From Nocardioides lianchengensis (GTDB lineage Bacteria; Actinomycetota; Actinomycetes; Propionibacteriales; Nocardioidaceae), in NCBI RefSeq assembly GCF_900101465.1, contig NZ_FMZM01000003.1:310001-374000 (forward strand): DNA of 64,000 nt, in the 5' to 3' direction. Below the pieces are notes generated by a model, which did not search any database, was not told where the DNA came from, and saw only the letters and a list, made by a program, of their open reading frames with translations. Below, in pieces: positions 1 through 8,165 of the stretch. Every line of letters begins with the position of its first letter. Within the stretch, counting starts at the first letter, position 1. Made by a program: the position numbers and the translations under genes.

Positions 1-1
1 C

Positions 2-931
2 CAGGTCATCGTCACCGCGGGCGCGCTCGCGGCGACCGCGATCGCGGTCCGTGCCCTGGCCGGCCCGGGTGACCGGGCCGTGGTCGACACCCCGGTCTAT
101 CCGAACGCCTCCGAGTCGGTCCGGCTCACCGGCGCCCGGCTCGTGGGCGCCGAGGTCGACCCGGACCGGTGGGACGTCTCGGCGCTGACCGCCGCCGTGC
201 GGCAGGCCGCCCCGACCGTGGCCTACCTGATCCCCGACTTCCAGAACCCGACCGGGCACCTGATGAGCGACGAGCAGCGCGAGGAGTGCGCGGCCGCGCT
301 GCGCCGGGCGCGGACCGTGGCGATCGTCGACGAGTCGCTGCAGGCGCTGGCCCTGGACGGGCAGCAGATGCCGCGGCCGTTCGCGTCGTACTCCACGGAC
401 GCGGTGACGATCGGCTCGGCCAGCAAGGCGTTCTGGGGCGGGCTCCGGCTCGGCTGGATCCGGGCGCCGCACGCCCTCATGGACCGGCTCACCCGGGCCC
501 GGCTCGCCCTCGACCTGGGCGCGCCGGTCCTGGAGCAGCTGGTGCTGGCCCGCCTGCTCGAGCAGGCCCCGGCGCTGCCCGAGCACATCGTCCGGCTCCG
601 CGAGCAGCGGGACGCGCTGATGGCCGCGGTCAGCGACGAGCTCCCCGACTGGCGCTTCCGCCGGCCCGGTGGCGGCCTGTCGCTGTGGTGCGAGCTGCCG
701 ACGCCGCGGGCGACCGCGCTGGCCGTCGAGGCCGAGACCCGCGGCGTCCCGCTCGCGCCCGGGCCGGTGTTCTCGCTCGACGGCGGGCTCGACCGTTACG
801 TGCGGATCCCCTGGGGCCGTCCGCCCGCCGAGCTGCAGGACGCCGTACGACGGCTCGCCGCGGCGTGGGCGGTCGTCCAGGAACGACCGCACCCGCCCGG
901 CCGCACGGCCGGGCGGGTGCTGGTGGCATAA
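2..931 (+). CDS. PLP-dependent aminotransferase, probable C-terminal part of a MocR-type regulator (5' end outside window)
   Basis: The reading frame is open from base 2, so the N-terminus lies upstream; about 309 residues are visible, ending with TAA. It has the fold-type I aminotransferase pattern: an Asn-Pro-Thr-Gly stretch (NPTGHLMS), an Asp in the IVDES strand, and the PLP lysine in SASKAFWGGLRLGW. This small-domain layout and C-terminus are typical of MocR/PdxR-like proteins, in which a GntR winged helix precedes an aminotransferase domain. The helix is not in the window, so a stand-alone class I aminotransferase is also possible. The gene converges on serA. Confidence 0.8.
   Translation, partial: QVIVTAGALAATAIAVRALAGPGDRAVVDTPVYPNASESVRLTGARLVGAEVDPDRWDVSALTAAVRQAAPTVAYLIPDFQNPTGHLMSDEQREECAAALRRARTVAIVDESLQALALDGQQMPRPFASYSTDAVTIGSASKAFWGGLRLGWIRAPHALMDRLTRARLALDLGAPVLEQLVLARLLEQAPALPEHIVRLREQRDALMAAVSDELPDWRFRRPGGGLSLWCELPTPRATALAVEAETRGVPLAPGPVFSLDGGLDRYVRIPWGRPPAELQDAVRRLAAAWAVVQERPHPPGRTAGRVLVA
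890..919 (+). terminator. GC-rich hairpin inside the 3' end of the aminotransferase gene
   Basis: Bases 890-903 and 906-919 are perfect inverted repeats (14 bp, arm CACCCGCCCGGCCG) with almost no loop. They lie inside the last codons, so the repeat encodes the protein tail and could fold in the mRNA end. No T-run follows, as is usual for high-GC actinobacterial terminators. Confidence 0.45.
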
Positions 932-945
932 GCGGACCGCGAGAG

Positions 946-991
946 CAGATCAGGTCTCGACACGGCGGTCGCCTCGCTCGACCTCGATCAG
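946..991. repeat. Interspersed GGTCTCGAC...GCTCGACC element
   Basis: The gap between the convergent aminotransferase and serA genes contains GGTCTCGAC (953-961) and, 14 bp on, GCTCGACCTC (976-985). The same two words frame the tandem repeat at 7.95-8.15 kb. The ends are imperfect inverted repeats. This resembles the short palindromic elements scattered between genes in Nocardioides-like genomes; that link is from memory. Confidence 0.4.
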
Positions 992-1013
992 CGGTTCCGC
1001 TGGTGCGTCCCCG

Positions 1014-2600
1014 CTATACGAGGTTGACGGCGCGCACCGAGGCGGCGTCGATGGCCGACTGGATCTCGCCGAGCACGTCGGCGGGGATCGCGGTGTCGAC
1101 CGACAGGGCGACCAGCGCCTGGCCGCCCTTGGCGTCGCGGGCGACCTGCATGCCGGCGATGTTGACCTGGGCGTCGCCGAGGATCTGGCCGACGGTGCCG
1201 ACCATGCCGGGCCGGTCGCTGTAGGTCAGGAAGGCGAGGTGGTCGGTCGGCTCCAGGTCGACGTCGAAGCCGTTGATCTCGACCAGCCGCTCGCGCTGGC
1301 CGATGCCGACGAGCGTGCCGCTGACGGAGACCTGCGAGCCGTCGGCGAGGGTGCCGCGGAGCGTGATCAGGTTGCGGTACTCGGGACTCTCCGCCTCGGT
1401 GACCAGGCGGACGGCGGTGCCGCGCTCGGCCGCGAGCAGCGGCGCGTTCACGTAGGAGACCTGCTCCTCGACGATGTCGCTGAACACGCCCTTCAGCGCG
1501 GCCAGCTCGAGCACCTTGACGTCGAAGTCGGTGATCTCTCCGCGCACCTCGACGTCGAGCTGCTGGGCGACCTCGCCGGCCAGGCCGGTGAAGACCCGGC
1601 CGAGCTTCTCCGTGAGCGGGATGCCGGGCCGCACGTCCTCGGCGATCACGCCGCCCTGGACGTTGACCGCGTCGGGGACCAGCTCGCCGGAGAGCGCGAG
1701 GCGCACCGACTTGGCGACGGCGATGCCGGCCTTCTCCTGGGCCTCGTCGGTGGAGGCGCCGAGGTGGGGCGTGGCGACGACGTTCTCGAGCTCGAAGAGC
1801 GGGCTGTCGGTGCAGGGCTCCTTGGCGAACACGTCGAGGCCGGCGGCGGCGATGCTGCCGGTCTTGAGCGCGTCGTACAGGGCCGCCTCGTCGACGATGC
1901 CGCCACGCGCGGCGTTGACCAGCACCAGGCTGGTCTTGGCCTTCGCGAGCTGCTCGGCACCGATCAGGCCGACCGTCTCGGGGGTCTTGGGGAGGTGGAC
2001 CGACATGAAGTCGGACTCGGCCAGCAGGGTGTCGAGGTCGACGAGCCGGACGCCCATCTGGGCGGCGCGGCCGGCCTGGACGTAGGGGTCGTAGGCGATG
2101 ACCTTCATGCCGAAGGCGGACAGCCGCTGGGCCACGAGGACGCCGATCCGGCCGAGCCCGACGATGCCGACGGTCTTCTCGTAGAGCTCGATGCCGGTGT
2201 ACTTCGAGCGCTTCCACTCGCCGTTCTTCAGCGCAGCGTGGGCCGGCGAGACGTGGCGGGCGGCCGCGAGCATCAGCGCGACGGCGAGCTCGGCGGCGGA
2301 GACGATGTTGGAGGTCGGGGCGTTCACGACCATCACGCCGGACTGGGTCGCGGCCTTCACGTCGACGTTGTCGAGGCCCACGCCGGCACGGGCGACGACC
2401 TTCAGCTTCTTGGCGGCCGCCAGGGCCTCGGCGTCCACCTTGGTGGCGGAGCGGACCAGGATCGCGTCGACGTCGGCGATCGCCGGGATCAGCTCGGCAC
2501 GGTCGGCGCCGTTGCAGTTCCGGATCTCGAAGTCCGGGCCGAGCGCCTCGACGGTGGCGGGGCTCAGCTCTTCGGCGATGAGTACGACGGGCTTGCTCAC
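1014..2600 (-). CDS. serA: D-3-phosphoglycerate dehydrogenase
   Basis: Catalyses the NAD-dependent first step of serine synthesis (3-phosphoglycerate to 3-phosphohydroxypyruvate) in the cytoplasm. At 528 residues it is the long actinobacterial form. Visible parts are the N-terminal catalytic half, a Rossmann motif GLGRIG at about residues 148-153, catalytic residues Arg232 (ARGG), Glu261 and His279 (TPHLGAST), then the ASB regulatory domain and a C-terminal ACT domain ([13 protein letters not shown]). Start: a GTG ([11 protein letters not shown]) with GAGGAC 7 nt upstream; the frame stays open further upstream but without homologous sequence. It is transcribed away from the ABC-F gene. The ACT domain suggests serine feedback. 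Confidence 0.96.
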   Translation of the reverse strand: MSKPVVLIAEELSPATVEALGPDFEIRNCNGADRAELIPAIADVDAILVRSATKVDAEALAAAKKLKVVARAGVGLDNVDVKAATQSGVMVVNAPTSNIVSAAELAVALMLAAARHVSPAHAALKNGEWKRSKYTGIELYEKTVGIVGLGRIGVLVAQRLSAFGMKVIAYDPYVQAGRAAQMGVRLVDLDTLLAESDFMSVHLPKTPETVGLIGAEQLAKAKTSLVLVNAARGGIVDEAALYDALKTGSIAAAGLDVFAKEPCTDSPLFELENVVATPHLGASTDEAQEKAGIAVAKSVRLALSGELVPDAVNVQGGVIAEDVRPGIPLTEKLGRVFTGLAGEVAQQLDVEVRGEITDFDVKVLELAALKGVFSDIVEEQVSYVNAPLLAAERGTAVRLVTEAESPEYRNLITLRGTLADGSQVSVSGTLVGIGQRERLVEINGFDVDLEPTDHLAFLTYSDRPGMVGTVGQILGDAQVNIAGMQVARDAKGGQALVALSVDTAIPADVLGEIQSAIDAASVRAVNLV

Positions 2601-2695
2601 AGCGGATGTCCTCAACAGGTCGATCGTTCTGGGTGCGGTGGTGCACGACGCTGTGCCGATCGCCACAGTACCCGAGATATTCGGTGGCACCGGAA

Positions 2696-2720
2696 TCGTC
2701 CACGGCCCTACCGTGGACGA
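2696..2720 (+). promoter_or_regulatory. Palindrome with an embedded -10 box upstream of the ABC-F gene
   Basis: Perfect 10-bp arms TCGTCCACGG and CCGTGGACGA flank the 5-bp centre CCCTA. The centre and right arm together create TACCGT (2709-2714), an actinobacterial -10 hexamer. Transcription would begin near 2721, giving an 80-nt leader before the GTG at 2801. A repressor bound here would cover the -10. No regulator gene is adjacent. Confidence 0.45.
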
Positions 2721-2800
2721 CGTCCCACCCCCTCCCGCCGGCAGGTCACGTTGCTCCTCTGAGGTCGTCCACCACCTTCGACACCTCTCAGGAGACCCCT

Positions 2801-4339
2801 GTGCCCAGCGCACCCATCGCCCTGTCCGCCGTCGGCTTCGCCTGGCCCGACGGCACCCCCCTCCTCTCCGACCTGGACCTCCTCGTCCCCGCCGGCCGCG
2901 CCGGCCTGGTGGGCGTCAACGGGTCCGGCAAGTCCACCCTGCTGAAGCTCGTCGCCGGGGCGCTCTCCCCCACGACCGGCCATGTGAAGGTCGCCGGCGA
3001 GGTCGGCTACCTGCCCCAGGACCTGACCCTCGACGTCGCCCAGCCGGTCGACGAGTTCCTCGGCGTCGCGGCCGTACGACGCGCTCTGCGGGCGATCGAG
3101 TCCGGCTCCGCCGACCCCGCTCTCTACGACACGGTCGGCGACGACTGGGACGTCGAGGAGCGGGTCGTCGCCGAGCTCGAGCGGCTCGGCCTACCCGGCG
3201 CCCTGCTGGACCGGCGGATCGGCGAGGTGTCCGGCGGCGAGGCCACCCGGCTCGGCCTGGCCCGGCTGCTGGTCCGCCGTCCCGACGTCCTGCTGCTCGA
3301 CGAGCCGACCAACAACCTCGACCGCGAGGCCCGCGAGCGCCTGCACGACGTGGTCGCGTCCTGGCCGCGCACGCTGCTGGTGGTCAGCCACGACCGCGAA
3401 CTGCTGGAGCGGGTCGACCGGATCGGCGACCTGCGCGCCGGGTCCGTGCGCTGGTACGGCGGCGGCTTCTCGTCGTACCTCGCCCAGGTGACGGCCGAGC
3501 AGGACGCCGCCGAGCAGGCGGTGAGCGCGGCCCGGAGCGACCTGCGCCGGCAGCGCTCGGACCGCGCCGAGGCGGAGCGGGTGCTCGCGCAGCGGCGACG
3601 CCAGGGCCGGCAGGCGCAGCTGGCCGGCGGACTGCCCAAGATCCTGGCCGGCAAGCGGAAGAACGCGGCCGAGCAGTCGGCGGCGAAGTACCGGCGCGTG
3701 CACGAGGAGCGCCTCGACGCCGCCCGCGAGCGCCTCGACGACGCCGAGTCCCGGCTGCGCGAGGACCGGGCGATCCGGGTCGACCTGCCCGGCACCGAGG
3801 TGCCGCGAGGGCGGGTCGTGCTGGCCGGCGGAGCACTCGAGGTCAGCGGCCCGGACCGGGTGGGCGTGGTCGGCCCGAACGGCTCCGGCAAGACCACCCT
3901 GCTGGAGGGGCTGGTCGCGCACGCGCAGGTGCCGGTCGCGCTGCTCGGCCAGCGGCTGGACCTGCTCGACGACGACCTGTCGGTCGCGGCGAACGTGTCG
4001 CTGCGCGCTCCCGGCGCCGATCGCACCGAGGTGCGCTCGCGGCTCGCGCGCTTCCTCTTCCGCGGTCGCGCCGCCGACAAGCCCGTGGGCGCGCTCTCCG
4101 GCGGCGAGCGGTTCCGCGCGACGCTGGCAGCCCTGCTGCTGGCCGACCCTGCACCGCAGCTGCTGCTCCTCGACGAGCCGACCAACAACCTCGACTTCGC
4201 GTCGTACGACGCCCTGGTCTCGGCGCTCGACTCCTACCGTGGAGCGCTGGTGGTGGTCAGCCACGACCCGGTGTTCCTGGAGGAGATCGGGGTGGAGCGG
4301 GTGCTCGACCTCGGTGAGGAGGTCAGTCCCGGGCGATGA
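2801..4339 (+). CDS. ABC-F family ATPase (ribosome-associated type)
   Basis: A soluble 512-residue protein with two ABC domains and no membrane segments, as in the ABC-F family that acts on ribosomes (translation factors or antibiotic-resistance proteins). Domain 1 has Walker [10 protein letters not shown], signature [14 protein letters not shown] and Walker [13 protein letters not shown]; domain 2 has [25 protein letters not shown] and [12 protein letters not shown]. Between them lies a charged coiled-coil linker of about 85 residues rich in Arg/Glu/Ala. Start: a GTG with AGGAG 6 nt upstream; the frame extends further upstream only through the leader. Whether it protects against a drug cannot be decided from sequence. 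The stop overlaps the convergent VOC gene by 17 bp. Confidence 0.9.
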   Translation: MPSAPIALSAVGFAWPDGTPLLSDLDLLVPAGRAGLVGVNGSGKSTLLKLVAGALSPTTGHVKVAGEVGYLPQDLTLDVAQPVDEFLGVAAVRRALRAIESGSADPALYDTVGDDWDVEERVVAELERLGLPGALLDRRIGEVSGGEATRLGLARLLVRRPDVLLLDEPTNNLDREARERLHDVVASWPRTLLVVSHDRELLERVDRIGDLRAGSVRWYGGGFSSYLAQVTAEQDAAEQAVSAARSDLRRQRSDRAEAERVLAQRRRQGRQAQLAGGLPKILAGKRKNAAEQSAAKYRRVHEERLDAARERLDDAESRLREDRAIRVDLPGTEVPRGRVVLAGGALEVSGPDRVGVVGPNGSGKTTLLEGLVAHAQVPVALLGQRLDLLDDDLSVAANVSLRAPGADRTEVRSRLARFLFRGRAADKPVGALSGGERFRATLAALLLADPAPQLLLLDEPTNNLDFASYDALVSALDSYRGALVVVSHDPVFLEEIGVERVLDLGEEVSPGR

Positions 4340-4706
4340 CCGAGAGGACGTTGCCGGACGGGTCGGTGAACCACGCGATCAGCGGTCCACCCCCGCGGAA
4401 GACGCCCTTCGCGTCGGTCTCGGTCGGGGTGCCCGCGTAGCGCTCGAACGCGATCCCCTGCGCGGTCAGCTCGTCGACCGTGGCCTCGACGTCCACGACC
4501 GGGAAGTTGAGGATCGTGTACGACGCCGGCACGTGGTCGGGCTTGGGGTAGACGATCGTCGGCGGGCCCTCACCGAGGTGCAGGCGGATGATCCCGCTCA
4601 TCTCGGCGTCGGTCACCCGCACGCCGAGCACGTCGGCGTAGAAGGCCCGGGCGACCTCGGTGTCGTGGACGGCGAACCCGTGGAACGCCTCGGCTGGATC
4701 GAGCAT
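4323..4706 (-). CDS. VOC (glyoxalase/bleomycin-resistance fold) protein
   Basis: A 127-residue protein of the vicinal oxygen chelate superfamily. The N-terminal half ([24 protein letters not shown]) is the usual first beta-alpha-beta-beta-beta unit, and the C-terminal [10 protein letters not shown] stretch is the typical end of the second. Metal ligands and substrate cannot be fixed from sequence. Start ATG with GGGAG 7 nt upstream. Convergent with and overlapping the ABC-F gene. Confidence 0.8.
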   Translation of the reverse strand: MLDPAEAFHGFAVHDTEVARAFYADVLGVRVTDAEMSGIIRLHLGEGPPTIVYPKPDHVPASYTILNFPVVDVEATVDELTAQGIAFERYAGTPTETDAKGVFRGGGPLIAWFTDPSGNVLSVIARD

Positions 4707-4779
4707 GTCGTGCTCCCTTCGTCAGGGGTGCGGACTTAACCGGGTGACCGGATTCATCGGTCGCTGAGAAGGTGGGGCG

Positions 4780-5313
4780 GTGCACCTTGAGACCGACCGG
4801 CTGCTGATCCGCCCCTGGACCCACGACGACGCCGACGTCGAGCGGCTGCTCGACATCCAGAGCCGGCTCGAGGTGGTCAAGTGGCTCGGCGACGGCGAGC
4901 CGGTGCTGATGCAGGAGCTCGACGAGGCGCACGCGAAGGTCGACCGCTACACCGAGCGGTCGGCGAGCCCGCCGTACGGCTTCTGGGCGGTGGAGGTTCG
5001 CGCGACCGGGGTGGTCGCCGGGTCGGTCATCCTGCTGCCGCTGCCGAACAACGAGAACGGCGAGGTCGAGATCGGCTGGCACCTGCACCCCGACTCGTGG
5101 GGCCACGGCTACGCCAGCGAGGCCGCCCGCGCGGTCCTCGGCCACGGCTTCACTGCCGGGCTGCCCGAGATCCTCGCGGTGTCGCACACGGACAACTACC
5201 CCTCGCAGGCGGTGATGCGGCGGATCGGCATGACCGACCGCGGCGTCGTCGAGCAGTGGTACGAGGGGCCGTCCGCTCTCTTCGGCATCACCGCCGCGGA
5301 GTGGCGCGCGTGA
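4780..5313 (+). CDS. GNAT acetyltransferase, RimJ/RimL-like
   Basis: A 177-residue N-acetyltransferase. The opening LETDRLLIRPWTHDDADVERLL is the signature start of RimJ/RimL-type GNATs; EIGWHLHPDSWGHGYASEAARAVL is the acetyl-CoA binding motif A, and HTDNYPSQAVMRRIGM is motif B. The acceptor is unknown. The start is a GTG with GAGAAGG 7 nt upstream. The next gene begins in its stop codon (GTGA), so the two are translationally coupled. Confidence 0.88.
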   Translation: MHLETDRLLIRPWTHDDADVERLLDIQSRLEVVKWLGDGEPVLMQELDEAHAKVDRYTERSASPPYGFWAVEVRATGVVAGSVILLPLPNNENGEVEIGWHLHPDSWGHGYASEAARAVLGHGFTAGLPEILAVSHTDNYPSQAVMRRIGMTDRGVVEQWYEGPSALFGITAAEWRA

Positions 5314-5660
5314 CCTCCTTCTGGCTCTTCGCCACCGGCGACCCAGCCGACCGGGTGGAGCCGATGGGCACCCCGGTCCGCGTCATCGCCCTCCCCGACG
5401 GCCGCCTCGGTTTCGCCACCCGCTGGTCCGGCGAGCTGTGCCGCCGCATCGGCGACGGCACCACCGTCACCCTCCAACCACCGACCGGCCCCGCCGACCT
5501 GGTCACCGGCACCGCCACCGTCGCCCGCTCCGGCCGCTGGTACGACGAGGTCCGCGGGCGGCTCCGCTCCACCGGCGGACCGCTCGACCGGTGGCGGCTG
5601 CGCCGTACGGACGCGGTGGTGCTGGTCGAGCCGGCTCAGCCCAGCATCGACAGGACGTGA
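5310..5660 (+). CDS. Small split-barrel flavin/F420-binding-like protein
   Basis: 116 residues, starting with a GTG that overlaps the preceding stop by 4 bp. The pattern RVIALPDGRLGFATRWSGELCRRIGDGTTVTLQPPT followed by GTATVA resembles the PPOX (pyridoxamine-phosphate-oxidase-like, F420 or FMN binding) split beta-barrel family, in which a short strand-turn precedes an Arg/Lys that contacts the cofactor. No catalytic residue can be assigned. The last 25 bp overlap the convergent kinase gene. Confidence 0.6.
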   Translation: MTSFWLFATGDPADRVEPMGTPVRVIALPDGRLGFATRWSGELCRRIGDGTTVTLQPPTGPADLVTGTATVARSGRWYDEVRGRLRSTGGPLDRWRLRRTDAVVLVEPAQPSIDRT

Positions 5661-6454
5661 CGCGCCTGGTCCTCGGCGCTCCCGGCGGGGTTGCGGTCGA
5701 AGCCGCGGTTGCCGGGGAGCAGCATGACCAGCCAGAAGACGGCCAGGACGCGTCGATGCTCGTCGAGCCGCACCTGCTGGTCCTGGGTGAGGGGATAGCC
5801 CGCGAGCAGGCGTACGACGTCAAGGAGCCGGCTCAGCCGGGACGAGGCGTGCTCGACGAGGTCGGCGAGCTCGTCGGTCAGGTCGGAGACGCCGAAGTCC
5901 TCGAAGTCGACGAACCGGCAGCGACGTCCGTCCCACACGAGGTTGGCCAGGTTGCCGTAGCCCCGGGACAGGACCTCGTCGACGACCAGATCGTGCTCGC
6001 ACTCACCCTCGACCCAGCCGCGAGCCTGGTGCAGCGCCCGCCCCACCAGGCCCTGGTCCTGGCGGGCGGCAAGGTCGTAGTGCTCGCGGGCCAACCCCCG
6101 GACGAGTCCACGCATCTCGGTCGGCCCGGCCGCACGTTCCGGGAGGCCGGTGCCGACCGGAACCGCGAACAGCCGCGGCAGCGAAGACGTCAGGGCGTCG
6201 ACCTGCGCAGCGGACATCGGGGCCCCTCCCAGGGCTGAGCCCGGAAGCCGGGACATCACCACCACTGGCGCCCCGTCTTCCACCTCGCGCGTGACCGGCA
6301 CCGGCGCGAGGTCGGGGACGACAGCGTCCAGGGCCACCAGGCCGGCCCATTCCCGTTCCGCCTCACCATCTGCCCAGGTCATGAAGCGCTTGCGCACCAC
6401 GTCGCCCTCGATGACCAACCGATGGGTGTGCACCATCCCAGTGTGCGCGCCCAT
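5636..6454 (-). CDS. APH-family (aminoglycoside phosphotransferase-like) kinase
   Basis: 272 residues from the chosen ATG. The region with GYGNLANLVWDG and FVDFEDFGVSDLTDELADLVEH matches the catalytic loop and the metal-binding Asp region of APH/choline-kinase folds. The usual HGD of the catalytic loop reads RGYGN here, so the catalytic aspartate is not clearly present. This may be a divergent or inactive member. The substrate is unknown. The start is uncertain; ATG at 6436 (MVHTHRL) is an alternative. Confidence 0.6.
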   Translation of the reverse strand: MGAHTGMVHTHRLVIEGDVVRKRFMTWADGEAEREWAGLVALDAVVPDLAPVPVTREVEDGAPVVVMSRLPGSALGGAPMSAAQVDALTSSLPRLFAVPVGTGLPERAAGPTEMRGLVRGLAREHYDLAARQDQGLVGRALHQARGWVEGECEHDLVVDEVLSRGYGNLANLVWDGRRCRFVDFEDFGVSDLTDELADLVEHASSRLSRLLDVVRLLAGYPLTQDQQVRLDEHRRVLAVFWLVMLLPGNRGFDRNPAGSAEDQARHVLSMLG

Positions 6455-6474
6455 AGCCCTGAGCGGGCGGGCCG

Positions 6475-7728
6475 TCAGGGCTGCGGGGTGGTGGTGCCGG
6501 TGTGGTCGCGTCTGAACGTCAGTCCGTTCGGGCTTCGCCAGATGAAGGTGGTGTCGTCGATCTTGTCGTAGCGCCACCTGGTGTGGGTCTTGGCGCGGTG
6601 ATGTCGCCGGCAGAGTGGGGCGATGTTGCAGTCACACGTGGCGCCGCCCCTGGATGCTGGGTCGCTGTGGTCGTGGTCGCACGTCCTGGCGCGCCGTCGG
6701 CACCAGGGGAAGACGCAGGAGTGCTGGAGCAGGGCTTGGCGTTCTTTGAGCCTGTCGGGGACCTCGTAGGCGTCTACGTGGACGTGTCCGGTGAGGTCGA
6801 TGACGGGCTTGATGACGACCTGGCTGTCGCCGTCCTGGCACCAGCTCTTGACCTGCTCGACCGAGATCAGCGATCGGGTGTTCTCGACGCGGGCGATCGC
6901 GGCGTCGGCGAGGTGCACGTGGACCACGACCTGCCGGGGCCGCTTGCGGTCCGGGTCCGGTTCGGCGTTCAACTCCAGCGTCAGCTGGCGTCGGGCAAGG
7001 TCACCCACGGCAATCGAGCGGCGTACGTCGAGGGACAGCCCCTCGGCGATGGTGCCGAGGTGGGACGCACCCCGGGCGACCGCGTCCTCGAGGTCGAGCG
7101 CGTCGACGAGGTCGAGGGTGCCGCGGACCTCGACGTGGCCGTCGTAGGAGACCTGCTGGGTCTCGATGTCGAAGTGCCGCACCTCAGCCGCGCTGCGGGC
7201 GCGGGCGGCTGCTTCGTCGGGGTCGAAGCGGACCCGGGCTTCTTCGATGGTCCGGTCGAGTTGGGCAATCGAGATCTTGTGGGCGGTTGCGGCGACATGA
7301 ATGTCGACGAACTCCGCGCCGTCCTCAGGCAGGTCGATGGTCTCGGCGGCGATGCGTCGGGCCTTCCACACCGGCAGGTCGAGGGACTGGACCCGCTCGT
7401 AGACCCTGGGGAGTCGGTGGGCGAGCTCGACGGCGTGGCCGAGGTAGATCCGCCCCGAGTCCGACGACAGGCCCAGTGCGGCGGAGAACTCCAGCACACT
7501 GAACTCCGCGATCAACGGTGCCCCAGGACCGGCGATGGCCATCTCGTCCTCACAACCGGGGATCCACACGGCTGCGGCGTCCTGCAGGGAGTCGGTGGAG
7601 TGCATCCCGGCCCAGGTGACCGCGGCAGCGAGCTGGTTCGCGGCCGCGCGCATCTCGTCTCGTCGTTCGGAGCGCACGTACGACAGCACCGCAGTAGCGG
7701 TGTCGCAGTCGTCGAGGTCCCGAGCCAT
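6475..7728 (-). CDS. DUF222 / HNH endonuclease-domain protein (13E12-repeat type)
   Basis: 417 residues. The N-terminal 300 residues are the alpha-helical DUF222 domain. The C-terminus carries an HNH nuclease motif: CVFPWCRRRARTCDHDHSDP, then CNIAPLCRRHHRAKTH, with paired Cys for zinc and catalytic His. The family is abundant in actinobacteria and in mobile-like contexts; its biological role is not settled. ATG start, preceded by GGAGG and by a -10 TAGAAT (7735-7740) only 6 nt upstream, so the mRNA may be leaderless. A LexA-like box sits immediately upstream of that -10, suggesting DNA-damage induction. The 437-bp gap upstream is non-coding. Confidence 0.88.
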   Translation of the reverse strand: MARDLDDCDTATAVLSYVRSERRDEMRAAANQLAAAVTWAGMHSTDSLQDAAAVWIPGCEDEMAIAGPGAPLIAEFSVLEFSAALGLSSDSGRIYLGHAVELAHRLPRVYERVQSLDLPVWKARRIAAETIDLPEDGAEFVDIHVAATAHKISIAQLDRTIEEARVRFDPDEAAARARSAAEVRHFDIETQQVSYDGHVEVRGTLDLVDALDLEDAVARGASHLGTIAEGLSLDVRRSIAVGDLARRQLTLELNAEPDPDRKRPRQVVVHVHLADAAIARVENTRSLISVEQVKSWCQDGDSQVVIKPVIDLTGHVHVDAYEVPDRLKERQALLQHSCVFPWCRRRARTCDHDHSDPASRGGATCDCNIAPLCRRHHRAKTHTRWRYDKIDDTTFIWRSPNGLTFRRDHTGTTTPQP

Positions 7729-7741
7729 GCCTCCATTCTAC

Positions 7742-7757
7742 TCGAACATATTATCGA
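7742..7757 (-). promoter_or_regulatory. LexA (SOS) box candidate for the DUF222/HNH gene
   Basis: TCGAACATATTATCGA matches the actinobacterial SOS box TCGAAC-N4-GTTCGA at 10 of 12 defined positions, with a perfect left arm. It lies one base upstream of the -10 TAGAAT and 13 bp from the ATG, where repressor binding would block RNA polymerase. LexA control of 13E12/DUF222 genes is described in mycobacteria. Confidence 0.6.
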
Positions 7758-8165
7758 ATGCGAGGGTTGTTCACAGCCTTGTTCGAACGGTCGACCCGAG
7801 GAGACCGAGAGCCAGAAGCAGCCTGGTGATGGCCCTTGATCACCGCGGACGCTGAGCCCCCTTGTCTCTGTAAAAGGTCTTTGAACCGGCCTGGTGCACC
7901 GAGCAGACGTCACGGCAGGGGCCGACCTACCGGAGGTTGCTTGCTGGCTGCGGGGGTCTCGACGGGCGCTCAGGACTTCGTCCTTCACTGCTCGACCACC
8001 GGGGCCGCGACCGGCTCGGACGAGGTCAGTGGCAGGGCTGCGGGGGTCTCGACGGGCGTTCAGGACTTCGTCCTTCACTGCTCGACCACCGGCGGCACGA
8101 CCGGCCCGAATAAGGTCAATCGTTCAGGACTCCGTCCTTCACTGCTCGACCAGCTACGGGGATCG
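7758..8165. other. Non-coding gap between the DUF222 gene and efeB
   Basis: No convincing gene. The stretch contains a perfect GTTCGAAC palindrome (7781-7788), a small GGTGAT/ATCACC hairpin near 7829-7848, and the 90-bp tandem repeat described separately. Open frames across it are only translations of the repeat. The genes on both sides are on the minus strand, so this is the 3' side of efeB. Confidence 0.6.
7947..8150. repeat. 90-bp tandem repeat (two full units plus a partial third) with internal hairpins
   Basis: The unit beginning GCTGCGGGGGTCTCGACGGG occurs at 7947 and 8037 (period 90). A shorter third unit from about 8121 lacks the first 21 bases. Each unit has a hairpin AGGAC-3 nt-GTCCT (7972-7984, 8062-8074, 8125-8137) followed by CACTGCTCGACC. 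The frame words GGTCTCGAC and GCTCGACC recur at 946-991. The copies are nearly identical, which implies recent duplication or homogenisation. Confidence 0.8.

Noticed and set aside
669..2762. Long plus-strand frame of 697 codons opposite serA
   Set aside because: It is antisense to a well-supported serA; its Asp/Gly/Arg-rich composition is the usual shadow of high-GC coding DNA.
7781..7788. Second SOS box (GTTCGAAC)
   Set aside because: It lacks the four-base spacer between half-sites and lies outside the promoter.
7947..8150. Possible CRISPR array
   Set aside because: Only two to three units, the repeated part is most of the unit, and no cas genes or spacer-like variation are present.
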